This document shows, in pieces, positions 8,206 to 15,968 of a stretch of 64,000 nt of DNA. The stretch comes from Paenibacillus mendelii (GTDB taxonomy: Bacteria; Bacillota; Bacilli; Paenibacillales; Paenibacillaceae). Position 1 is the first letter of the stretch. Each line of letters begins with the position of its first letter. A program made the translations under genes and the position numbers. Where the stretch lies: assembly GCF_024498075.1 (NCBI RefSeq), contig NZ_JANHOF010000004.1, positions 310,001 through 374,000 on the forward strand, written 5' to 3'. A model generated the notes under the pieces. It was not told the DNA's origin. It did no database searches and worked only from the letters and a program-made list of their open reading frames with translations.

Positions 8206-9534
8206 CTAATACAGTGTCAAATATTGATCGCGTTCCCATTGGTGAACCTGGGTGCGGTACATATCCCACTCGATTTCTTTAAGCTCGTAGAAATGGGCAA
8301 GAGCATGGTCGCCAAGCGCGTCGCAGATCACTTCGCTGCGGAGCATCTCTTCAAGACCTTCCTTCAGGTTAAGCGGCAAGCTAGGGATCCCCTCATCAAT
8401 CCGTTCTTCATCGGTCATCACATAGATGTTGCGATCCGTTGGAGCCGGTACGGACAGCTTGTTCTGAATACCGTCAAGACCCGCTTTAAGCATGACTGCC
8501 AGAGCCAAGTATGGGTTGGCAGCTGGATCCGGATTGCGAACCTCGATGCGCGTGCTGAGGCCGCGTGACGCTGGAATACGGATCATCGGGCTGCGGTTGC
8601 TTGCTGACCAGGCTACATAGCACGGCGCTTCATAACCAGGCACCAGACGCTTATAGGAGTTCACCGTTGGATTCGTAATAGCGGCGAATGCGCGTGCATG
8701 CTTGAGAATTCCGGCCATATAATGACGAGCTGTTTGGCTCAAGCCGAGTTTGTCGTTCTCATCATAGAAGGCGTTCTTCTTGCCTTGGAATAGGGATTGG
8801 TGACAGTGCATGCCAGAGCCGTTAACACCAAACAGCGGCTTAGGCATGAATGTCGCATGCAAGCCATGCTGACGGGCAACCGTCTTAACGACAAGCTTAA
8901 AGGTTTGAATTTGGTCGGCCGCTTTAATAGCGTCCGCATATTTGAAGTCGATCTCGTGCTGACCTGGTGCAACCTCATGATGGGAGGCTTCGATTTCAAA
9001 GCCCATTTCTTCCAGGGTCAGTACGATCTCGCGACGGCAGTTCTCGCCTAGATCAGTAGGAGCCAAGTCGAAATATCCGCCTTGGTCGTTCAGTTCCAGC
9101 GTTGGTTCGCCTTTGGCGTCTGTCTTGAATAGGAAGAACTCAGGCTCTGGACCAACGTTCATAGCCGTAAAGCCAAGCTCTTCGGCTTCCTTAAGCACCC
9201 GCTTCAGAATACCGCGCGGGTCGCCTGCGAATGGCGTGCCATCCGGCATATAAACGTCACAGATCAACCGTGCAACGCGATCTTCCGTTACCCATGGGAA
9301 TACAACCCACGTATCGAGGTCCGGATAAAGGTACATATCGGACTCCTCGATACGAACGTAACCCTCAATGGAAGATCCATCGAACATCATTTTGTTATCG
9401 AGTGCTTTCTCTAATTGACTGATTGGAATCTCTACGTTCTTGATCGTTCCCAACAAGTCAGTAAATTGTAGGCGGATAAAACGGACATTCTGTTCCTTGG
9501 CAATACGCTTGATATCTTCTGCAGTGTAGCTCAT
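8206..9534 (-). CDS. glnA: Glutamine synthetase, type I-alpha
   Basis: A 442-residue glutamine synthetase that makes glutamine from glutamate, ammonia and ATP as a dodecamer. The N-terminal beta-grasp domain holds the latch [17 protein letters not shown], including the Arg linked to glutamine feedback in Gram-positive GSI-alpha enzymes. The catalytic domain shows [21 protein letters not shown], the ATP loop [11 protein letters not shown], and [10 protein letters not shown]. The short GSI-alpha form lacks the adenylylation insert. ATG at 9534 has GAGGAGATG upstream. It follows glnR by 30 bp in one operon, so GlnR controls it. In Bacillus, feedback-inhibited GlnA also regulates GlnR and TnrA. 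Confidence 0.98.
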   Translation of the reverse strand: MSYTAEDIKRIAKEQNVRFIRLQFTDLLGTIKNVEIPISQLEKALDNKMMFDGSSIEGYVRIEESDMYLYPDLDTWVVFPWVTEDRVARLICDVYMPDGTPFAGDPRGILKRVLKEAEELGFTAMNVGPEPEFFLFKTDAKGEPTLELNDQGGYFDLAPTDLGENCRREIVLTLEEMGFEIEASHHEVAPGQHEIDFKYADAIKAADQIQTFKLVVKTVARQHGLHATFMPKPLFGVNGSGMHCHQSLFQGKKNAFYDENDKLGLSQTARHYMAGILKHARAFAAITNPTVNSYKRLVPGYEAPCYVAWSASNRSPMIRIPASRGLSTRIEVRNPDPAANPYLALAVMLKAGLDGIQNKLSVPAPTDRNIYVMTDEERIDEGIPSLPLNLKEGLEEMLRSEVICDALGDHALAHFYELKEIEWDMYRTQVHQWERDQYLTLY

Positions 9535-9564
9535 GGGTTCATCTCCTCTGAATACTATAAAATA

Positions 9565-9975
9565 TTATTTCTTTGTATAGAAATGGGACAATTGACCTTG
9601 AATCATCGATGCTTTGCCGGGACGTTTCTCCAGCAGCTGCTGCTTCAACATGCGATGTAGTTGGGTTTCAGACAGTTCGCGCCGTTTCACTTCCGACAGC
9701 TCGCTGACGACGGTCGCTTCTTCCGATTCCCTCGTTACGGGATTCATAACTTGTTTAATACCGGCTATATTAACGCCCTTCTCGATTAACGATTTGATCT
9801 CCAGCAAGCGCTCGACATCGTTAAAAGAGAATAACCGCTGATTGCCGGAGGTTCGCGCCGGAACGATCAATTCATGCTGTTCATAGTAACGAATTTGTCG
9901 AGCAGATAAATCCGTTAGCTTCATGACGATGCCGATCGGAAAAAGCGCCATATTTCTGCGTATTTCGTCACCCAT
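9565..9975 (-). CDS. glnR: Nitrogen-control repressor GlnR (MerR family)
   Basis: A 136-residue MerR-type regulator. The N-terminal stretch NMALFPIGIVMKLTDLSARQ followed by RQIRYYEQHELIVPARTSGN is the winged-helix DNA-binding region of GlnR/TnrA; the C-terminal tail is the part that senses feedback-inhibited glutamine synthetase in Bacillus. The frame is open upstream to 10041, but ATG at 9975 gives the family N-terminus (MGDEIRRN) and follows GGAAGG. The operon promoter and a consensus GlnR box lie directly upstream. GlnR represses glnRA when nitrogen is plentiful. Confidence 0.95.
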   Translation of the reverse strand: MGDEIRRNMALFPIGIVMKLTDLSARQIRYYEQHELIVPARTSGNQRLFSFNDVERLLEIKSLIEKGVNIAGIKQVMNPVTRESEEATVVSELSEVKRRELSETQLHRMLKQQLLEKRPGKASMIQGQLSHFYTKK

Positions 9976-10012
9976 GTCCCCATCAACCTTCCAGTGTCTG
10001 TAATATAAACCT

Positions 10013-10041
10013 ATTGTACCGCCCAACGATAAACATGTCAA
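10013..10041 (-). promoter_or_regulatory. Sigma-A promoter of the glnRA operon
   Basis: On the minus strand: -35 TTGACA (10036-10041), 17-bp spacer, -10 TACAAT (10013-10018). The -35 overlaps the stop codon of ynbB. Confidence 0.88.
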
Positions 10042-11342
10042 GTTATGTAAGGTTTAATTACAATCAACTTTCTCTCTGCTAATGTGGACAAAGCGTTCAG
10101 AACACCGAATTTAACATGGGCGTAAGTTAAGCCACCCTGCATGTAGGCTATGTAAGGTTCCCGGATGGGTGCGTCGGCCGATAGCTCCAAGCTTCCCCCC
10201 TGCATGAAGGTGCCGGCAGCCATTATGACAGGATGCTCATACCCTGGCATGTCCCAAGGCTCCGGTACGACATGCGCATCGACTGCAGCAGCCCGTTGAA
10301 CTCCTTGGACGAACGCGATGAGCTGCTCGGGATCTGTAAACTTCACGGCTTGTATGAGATCCGTACGCGGAGCATCCCAGCGGGGATTGCTGACGAAACC
10401 CAGCTTCTCGAACATGGCGGACGCAAAAACACTGCCTTTTAGTGCTTGTCCAACCATGTGCGGGGCTAGGAAAAGGCCTTGGTACATCGCACGAAGCGTG
10501 CCTAGCGTAGCACCTACTTCGCCACCGATTCCCGGTGCGGTCAGGCGGAAAGCGGTTAGCTCAACCGCTTCGCGCTTGCCTGCAACATATCCGCCCGTAG
10601 GGGCGATCCCTCCACCTGGATTCTTAATGAGCGAGCCTGCCATTAAATCAACGCCAACCTCTGTCGGCTCAAGCTCCTCCGTAAACTCCCCATAGCAATT
10701 GTCAACGAAGACGAGAACGTCCGGTTTAAGCTCCTTGACACGTTTAACCATTTCGGCAATATCTGAAACAGTAAACGAGGAGCGCCAATCATATCCGCGT
10801 GAGCGCTGGATGCCGATAACCTTCGTCCGTTCATTAATAAGTGAGGCTACCCCATCCCAATTCACGCTGCCATCCTGCTTCAGACCGACCTCTTTGTAGC
10901 CGATGCCAAAATCCTGCAGCGAGCCGGTACCATCTCCCGGCTTGCCGATTACCTTGTGAAGGGTATCGTAGGGACGACCGGTAATATAGAGCAGATCATC
11001 GCCGGGTCTGAGCAGTCCGAATAGTGCGCAGCTTATGGTGTGCGTACCGGATACAAAGTGCGGACGGACGAGTGCTGCTTCGGCGCCGAATACATCGGCA
11101 TAGACCAAATCCAGTATCTCCCGCCCTCTGTCACTGTAGCCATAACCTGTCGAGCCGTTGAAGTGATAATCGCTGACACGGTGCTTCTGAAAGGCGCGAA
11201 TCACCTTCCATTGATTGCGTTCCGATACCGAATCCATATCGCGGAATACACCATACACCTGTTCTTCGGTCACCTGCGCTAAGCCCGTAAGTATTTCCCA
11301 TTGCGTCTGTTCATTCTCTGAATGCTGTTCTTGCCGCTCCAC
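10038..11342 (-). CDS. ynbB: YnbB: PLP-dependent enzyme of the methionine gamma-lyase-like (aluminium-resistance) family
   Basis: A 434-residue fold-type I PLP enzyme of the family once named aluminium-resistance protein, related to cystathionine/methionine gamma-lyases. The PLP phosphate loop is HFVSGTHTISCALFG, the Asp/aromatic pair sits in VFVDNCYGEF, and the Schiff-base lysine is probably in AGSLIKNPGGG. Its physiological substrate has not been established as far as I know. The start is GTG at 11342, right after the hflX stop, so the genes are coupled. The hflX-ynbB-glnR-glnA order is the Bacillus one. The gene's 3' end carries the glnRA operator and -35 box. Confidence 0.92.
   Translation of the reverse strand: MERQEQHSENEQTQWEILTGLAQVTEEQVYGVFRDMDSVSERNQWKVIRAFQKHRVSDYHFNGSTGYGYSDRGREILDLVYADVFGAEAALVRPHFVSGTHTISCALFGLLRPGDDLLYITGRPYDTLHKVIGKPGDGTGSLQDFGIGYKEVGLKQDGSVNWDGVASLINERTKVIGIQRSRGYDWRSSFTVSDIAEMVKRVKELKPDVLVFVDNCYGEFTEELEPTEVGVDLMAGSLIKNPGGGIAPTGGYVAGKREAVELTAFRLTAPGIGGEVGATLGTLRAMYQGLFLAPHMVGQALKGSVFASAMFEKLGFVSNPRWDAPRTDLIQAVKFTDPEQLIAFVQGVQRAAAVDAHVVPEPWDMPGYEHPVIMAAGTFMQGGSLELSADAPIREPYIAYMQGGLTYAHVKFGVLNALSTLAERKLIVIKPYIT
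10046..10062. promoter_or_regulatory. GlnR/TnrA operator upstream of glnRA
   Basis: TGTAAGGTTTAATTACA fits the Bacillus GlnR/TnrA consensus TGTNAN7TNACA at every fixed position. It lies 5 bp upstream of the glnRA -35 element and inside the last codons of ynbB. A second half-site (TGACATGT) overlaps the -35. Confidence 0.85.
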
Positions 11343-11345
11343 TGC

Positions 11346-12668
11346 CTATATTCGCTCCTCTGCTTGTTGGACACTGCTATGCTGCTCGGCGTAAGCTTCA
11401 AGCTTGTAGCCATGCACCTCATAATCCTGTTTATTTAAGTCTACGGTGACGCGGAGGGATTCTCCGTCTACTTCCTGGCCAACCACTTCGCCGATCCGAT
11501 AAGCAAGCGAAATCAAATCGCCGCGCTCCGCCGGGAAGATATAGGTTAGCGTATCACCGGTTAATTTATCTTGAATGGTTTGACGAAGCCGCTCGAGATC
11601 ATCCGCATTATAGGCACTCATGACAAGCGTGTCCTTGCCCCCTGTTGGAAGCAACACCGAACAATCGCCCGTGCATTGGTCAATTTTGTTGTACAGCGTC
11701 AGCTGCTGTTTGCCCGAGGCGCCTAGTTCTCCGAGTATATCTTGTACGACGGCCATCTGTTCATCCCGCATAGGTGAGGAACTGTCGACCACATGCAGCA
11801 CTAGATCAGCCTCATTCACTTCTTCTAATGTTGCACGGAAAGCGGCAATGAGATCATGCGGCAAATTCTGAATGAAACCGACCGTGTCGGTGAGAACGAC
11901 TTCTTTGCCGCTGGGGAGCTCCAACGTGCGTGAAGTCGGATCCAGTGTAGCGAACAATTGATTCTCCACGTATACGTCTGCTTGGGTCAGTTCGCGCAGC
12001 AGCGTTGATTTACCTGCATTCGTGTAGCCGACCAGCGCTACCTGTAGTACGCCCGTCTTGCGTCTTCGCTCGCGATAGATCTTGCGATGCCGCACCACTT
12101 CATCGAGCTGGGCTTTCAAATCCGAAATCCGATCGCGGATATGGCGGCGGTCGGTCTCCAGCTTTGTTTCACCTGGACCCCTCGTCCCGATCCCCCCGCC
12201 CAAACGGGAAAGATTCTTCCCATGTCCGGACAGGCGCGGCAGCAGATAACTCAGCTGAGCAAGCTCGACTTGGATAATGCCTTCCCGAGTCTTGGCACGC
12301 TGAGCAAATATATCGAGAATGAGCTGTGTACGGTCAATGATCTTCAAATCGAGTGTTTGCTCCAGGTTGCGCACTTGCGCTCCAGAGAGCTCCTGGTCGA
12401 AGATAGCCGTCGTCGCCCCCAGCTCGTCTGCAACTGCGCGAAGCTCCTCAACCTTGCCCTTACCGATAAACCACTTGCTATCGGGTGTTTCCTTATTCTG
12501 CGTTATCGTCGTCAGCACTTCCACGCCGGCCGTCTCCGTTAAGCTGATAAGCTCCTGCAGCGAGTGCTCCGGATCGACCGATCCGCGTTTAATAGACGAC
12601 GTAACCAAACTAATTAGCACGGCCTTGTCACGAAGACCGGTTTCGGTATCATAAGTCGATTGTCTCAT
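11346..12668 (-). CDS. hflX: Ribosome-associated GTPase HflX
   Basis: A 440-residue GTPase that splits stalled or stressed ribosomes in other bacteria. The N-terminal HflX domain (LQELISLTETAGVEVL ... DTKWFIGKGKVEEL-like region, about residues 35-110) is followed by the glycine-rich linker GGGIGTRGPGETKLE and the G domain: G1 GYTNAGKST, G3 DTVGFI, G4 NKID, and a C-terminal domain. ATG at 12668 follows a GGGGG stretch. It lies between spoVK and ynbB, as in Bacillus (ynbA). Confidence 0.96.
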   Translation of the reverse strand: MRQSTYDTETGLRDKAVLISLVTSSIKRGSVDPEHSLQELISLTETAGVEVLTTITQNKETPDSKWFIGKGKVEELRAVADELGATTAIFDQELSGAQVRNLEQTLDLKIIDRTQLILDIFAQRAKTREGIIQVELAQLSYLLPRLSGHGKNLSRLGGGIGTRGPGETKLETDRRHIRDRISDLKAQLDEVVRHRKIYRERRRKTGVLQVALVGYTNAGKSTLLRELTQADVYVENQLFATLDPTSRTLELPSGKEVVLTDTVGFIQNLPHDLIAAFRATLEEVNEADLVLHVVDSSSPMRDEQMAVVQDILGELGASGKQQLTLYNKIDQCTGDCSVLLPTGGKDTLVMSAYNADDLERLRQTIQDKLTGDTLTYIFPAERGDLISLAYRIGEVVGQEVDGESLRVTVDLNKQDYEVHGYKLEAYAEQHSSVQQAEERI

Positions 12669-12698
12669 CCAGCAACAAGAACCCCCTTCTCAACCTTA

Positions 12699-13817
12699 TT
12701 ATTTCGATTCCCACTTTAAATCTTCCGGCCGGATCGCCATTAATTCCTGCTTGCCCGGCGAGTTGCTTGGATATTGGGTGAGCAGCCGGACCGCTTGATG
12801 ACGAAACGCCTTCTCGATCGTGTTCCTTACATACCGCGCATTGCTGAATGAATACAGTGAAGCCGTCTTCTCCTGCATCAGATGCTGTCTGAGCTTGAAC
12901 AACGACTGTGGCATCAAACAGTAGTCTCTTTCCTTGGCCATCAGCTCCGCAATTTGGATCAGCTGATCGATCGTATAATCGGGAAACTCGATCTGTATCG
13001 GGAAGCGCGAAGGCAGCCCGGGATTGGTCATTAGAAAATGATCGATTTCCAGCGGATATCCGGCTAAGATGAGAACAAACTGATTCCGGTGATCCTCCAT
13101 CGACTTGACGAGCGTGTCAATTGCTTCCTTGCCGAAATCCTTCTCACCGCCGCGCGCAAGACTATACGCTTCATCCACGAACAAGACGCCGCCAAGCGCC
13201 TTCCGGACAAGATCACGCGTTTTTTGAGCGGTATGACCGATATATTCTCCGACCAGATCGGCCCGCTCTACTTCAATCAGATGACCTTTGGACAGGACGC
13301 CCATCTTGTTGAACAGCTTGGCAACAATTCGCGCGATCGTCGTTTTTCCGGTTCCGGGATTCCCCTTGAATATCATATGGTATACATGTGAGCCGCCCGC
13401 TAATCCAGCGTCGGTCCTCATTCTGCTGATTTGCAGCAGCGCGAATATCTCATAGATAAGAAGTTTAATGTTCTCCAGCCCGATCATTGGCTCCAGCTCC
13501 CGGCTGATCTCCGCGAAGGGGTCGCCGGATATCGCTGGCTTGACGGCCACCGCCGGTTCACTCTCTACCAGTTGAGGCTGCACTTGCGCCTGAGCACTGC
13601 TGCCAGATGCGAAAGGCTCGTGACTGCGCAGCACTACATTAATTTGACGTGATGGCCTCGCACTGCCCGTCTGACCAGCAGACACAATACGCTCGTTCAT
13701 CCGCTCGTTCACCTGCCCTCGTATCCGCATTATCGGCTGCGAAGCAAGCGTGAATCTCACGCCATCCTCTACTTGCACTCGCCGCTTTATCCATTGTATT
13801 CTAGCGAAACGAGGCAT
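12699..13817 (-). CDS. spoVK: Stage V sporulation protein K, AAA+ ATPase (CbxX/CfxQ family)
   Basis: An AAA+ ATPase needed late in sporulation in Bacillus. Walker A is GNPGTGKTT, Walker B GVLFVDEAYSL, followed by sensor regions (PGLPSRFPIQIEF with an arginine finger) and a C-terminal lid. At 372 residues from the first ATG it is about 50 longer than the Bacillus protein. The extra N-terminus has no clear Shine-Dalgarno, so the true start may be one of the later ATGs or GTGs near 13740-13690; RQINVVLRS matches the family's N-terminal beta strand. Gene order spoVK-hflX-ynbB-glnR-glnA is conserved. Confidence 0.92.
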   Translation of the reverse strand: MPRFARIQWIKRRVQVEDGVRFTLASQPIMRIRGQVNERMNERIVSAGQTGSARPSRQINVVLRSHEPFASGSSAQAQVQPQLVESEPAVAVKPAISGDPFAEISRELEPMIGLENIKLLIYEIFALLQISRMRTDAGLAGGSHVYHMIFKGNPGTGKTTIARIVAKLFNKMGVLSKGHLIEVERADLVGEYIGHTAQKTRDLVRKALGGVLFVDEAYSLARGGEKDFGKEAIDTLVKSMEDHRNQFVLILAGYPLEIDHFLMTNPGLPSRFPIQIEFPDYTIDQLIQIAELMAKERDYCLMPQSLFKLRQHLMQEKTASLYSFSNARYVRNTIEKAFRHQAVRLLTQYPSNSPGKQELMAIRPEDLKWESK

Positions 13818-13851
13818 ATTAACAGTTTTGGCGGCCCCTGAAACAACCTTT

Positions 13852-14523
13852 CTAGAAACTGTTCGGGGAACGAATTCCGATCAACATGAGAAAAGCGTCC
13901 ATCTTCCACTTCGTAAAGGCGAGCACCTCTCGTGACTGATTGTAAGCGGTAGACAGCACCTTCGATTTGAATCCGGAAGTAACGGTATTCTTATATCCGA
14001 TAAAATTGGCGATGTCCGCCGATCTGGGCGCATGATAATCATGCGTTACAATAATAAGCCGATCGAACCCGTTGCGCTGGGCGAGCGGCTTGCTGAAGAG
14101 TAAATTCTCATAGGTGCTCCTGGCATCGTTCTCCAGCACCATCTTCTCAGCCGGCACACCTTTTTGAAGCAAATAATCCCGCATCCCTTCAGCCTCGGTT
14201 AGCGTAGATCCATTATGATCAAGACCGCCGGTCAGGATAAGACTTGAGACCGTCCCCTGCTTGTACAACTGCAGCGCATGATCAAGCCGCTCCTGTAAAC
14301 CCGGGCTTGGCTTATTATCCCATAATGCTGCCCCTAGCACGATTGCTGCATCAGCCTTTGGCATCGGTTTGGGCGGATCATAGCTGTTAATCATCCATAG
14401 CAGGTACCCGCACCAGAATATGCCAAGAGCCACTACCCAAGCGAAGATGCGAAGCAATCGCGCAGTCGCACGAAACCGTTTGCGTTTGCGCGGTTTGCTT
14501 CGTGGTTTAACAACAGGCTTCAT
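13852..14523 (-). CDS. DUF218 (YdcF/SanA-like) membrane-anchored protein
   Basis: A 223-residue protein with a strongly basic N-terminus (RSKPRKRKRFR), one membrane helix (about residues 28-46) and an extracytoplasmic DUF218 domain. Typical motifs are ADAAIVLGAALWDNKPSPGL, LILTGGLDHNGSTLTEAEGM, DARSTYENLLFS and VTHDYHAPRS. Family members (SanA, ElyC, YdcF) are linked to envelope integrity and possibly polysaccharide carrier metabolism, but the reaction is not settled. The start overlaps the stop of the upstream DUF402 gene by 4 nt (ATGA). Confidence 0.9.
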   Translation of the reverse strand: MKPVVKPRSKPRKRKRFRATARLLRIFAWVVALGIFWCGYLLWMINSYDPPKPMPKADAAIVLGAALWDNKPSPGLQERLDHALQLYKQGTVSSLILTGGLDHNGSTLTEAEGMRDYLLQKGVPAEKMVLENDARSTYENLLFSKPLAQRNGFDRLIIVTHDYHAPRSADIANFIGYKNTVTSGFKSKVLSTAYNQSREVLAFTKWKMDAFLMLIGIRSPNSF

Positions 14524-15077
14524 GACTCGCCGACCTCGCCATTCTGAGCAACAAGCGTCTTCCGATGCTTCAAGCTAAGCGTGAAATAACGGAACCTGCC
14601 GCTCTTGATTGCTGACAACAGCCGCCCTGCGGTCTTCCTGGCGAGCGCTGCGTCCTTATTGCTTATTGACCCTTGTCGCACGGCATCCTCCAGCTCATCC
14701 TCATCGAGCAGAAACACTTCCCCGCTCGGCAGCACGACGACGTCCAAGTACAGATCGTCAAACCACGGAACCTGCTGATCGGTCAGTCCCTGCGTCTTGC
14801 AGATATCGATATACCATTGAACGACACGATTCTTATCGTCGAACATCGTCGTGACGACGAAGTGCTCTCCCCTGGGAAAATGCTGCATCCAAAGATACCC
14901 GCGGTCTGCTAAGCATAGCCTGCGACCATTGTATTCTTTCCAAAGCGGTTCGCGTAATTCATGAATGCGATACAGCGTCACAAGTCCTCTAAACTCGTCG
15001 CCATCCATCGTGAGGCATGTGTAGCTCTTCCGAAGGATACGCCGCCAGTTGGCTCGGTCTGAAAATTTTCTTTTCAT
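14520..15077 (-). CDS. DUF402-domain protein (nucleoside di/triphosphatase-like)
   Basis: A 185-residue DUF402 protein. The characteristic acidic strand pattern is present: VVQWYIDICK, then WFDDLYLDVVVLPSGEVFLLDEDELEDA, where the Asp/Glu residues bind metal in characterised members that hydrolyse nucleoside di- and triphosphates or release fluoroacetate-like or phosphate groups. The substrate here is inferred only at family level. The ATG at 15077 (MKRKFSD) follows GGAAAGG with 9-nt spacing and is preferred to the upstream ATG at 15110. It is translationally coupled to the DUF218 gene. Confidence 0.85.
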   Translation of the reverse strand: MKRKFSDRANWRRILRKSYTCLTMDGDEFRGLVTLYRIHELREPLWKEYNGRRLCLADRGYLWMQHFPRGEHFVVTTMFDDKNRVVQWYIDICKTQGLTDQQVPWFDDLYLDVVVLPSGEVFLLDEDELEDAVRQGSISNKDAALARKTAGRLLSAIKSGRFRYFTLSLKHRKTLVAQNGEVGES

Positions 15078-15235
15078 ACGGTACGACCTTTCCATTAGGA
15101 TCCCAATCACCGTATCGATATGTGTTGGCGTTTATCGTTTAAAAAAAGCTTACCACAACTTACCGTCCATCTCCAGCAGGCCTATAAAATAAACCAAGTT
15201 CTCCAGTTGTCCTCTTGCTGATGCTAAACTTTAAT

Positions 15236-15270
15236 CAACAAAGGAGAGCGTTAGCCGCTCTCCTTGTTGT
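15236..15270 (-). terminator. Terminator after the cyclophilin gene
   Basis: 10-bp inverted repeat AAGGAGAGCG (15241-15250) with CGCTCTCCTT (15256-15265), extended by a few pairs. The T-run on the minus strand is weak. Confidence 0.6.
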
Positions 15271-15279
15271 GTGTAGTAC

Positions 15280-15945
15280 CTATTTTTCTTCAATCGTGAT
15301 CGAATTAATCGTAATCTCTTCTTTGGGCTTGCTAACCTCACCGTTAGCCGCTTCTACGGGCACTTTGGCGATCGAATGGACGACATCCATGCCTTCAACC
15401 ACTTTACCGAAGATCGAGTAATTCGGATTGGCGTTCAACCCTTCCAAATCAGGCCCTGTACAGATGAAGAATTGGCTGCCGTTCGTATTTGGACCGGCGT
15501 TGGCCATTGCAAGCGTTCCTTCTTCGTACGTATGACCGTTCTTCAGCTCGTCCGGTACGGTGTAGCCCGGACCGCCTGTTCCATTGCCCTTAGGGTCACC
15601 GGTTTGAATCATGAATGTTTCAATGACACGGTGTACCTTCACACCTTCGTAGAACTTTTCTTTGGACAAGAAGACGAAGCTGTTGACCGTTTTTGGCGCA
15701 TCCTTGGCATAGAGCTCTGCCGTAAAATCGCCTTTGCTTGTTTTGAAGTGAGCCAAGTAGGTCTTTGACTCGTCTATGGCCATCGCCGGCATCTTGGACC
15801 ACGATTTCTGTGTTTCCCCTGCTTCGGTGCCGGTATTATTCGTACCTCCAGCTGTTGTATTCGTTCCTGCTTTCGTTCCGCAGCCGGCCAGCACAACCAT
15901 AGCTGTCGCAGCCAATAAGATCATCGACCATTTCTTGAGACGCAT
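15280..15945 (-). CDS. Cyclophilin-type peptidyl-prolyl isomerase, lipoprotein
   Basis: A 221-residue lipoprotein: signal peptide with lipobox LAGC near residue 21, a Thr/Asn/Gly-rich linker, then a cyclophilin domain from about residue 65. Cyclophilin hallmarks are VNSFVFLSKEKFYEGVKVHRVIETFMIQTGDP (with the catalytic Arg in HRV), ELKNGHTYEEGTLAMANAGP, and NTNGSQFFI. It should catalyse proline isomerisation in folding secreted proteins on the outer face of the membrane. ATG at 15945 follows GGAGG. It lies downstream of the class A PBP gene, 23 bp away, so co-transcription is likely. Confidence 0.94.
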   Translation of the reverse strand: MRLKKWSMILLAATAMVVLAGCGTKAGTNTTAGGTNNTGTEAGETQKSWSKMPAMAIDESKTYLAHFKTSKGDFTAELYAKDAPKTVNSFVFLSKEKFYEGVKVHRVIETFMIQTGDPKGNGTGGPGYTVPDELKNGHTYEEGTLAMANAGPNTNGSQFFICTGPDLEGLNANPNYSIFGKVVEGMDVVHSIAKVPVEAANGEVSKPKEEITINSITIEEK

Positions 15946-15968
15946 CTTGTTACCTCCAAAATTATCTG

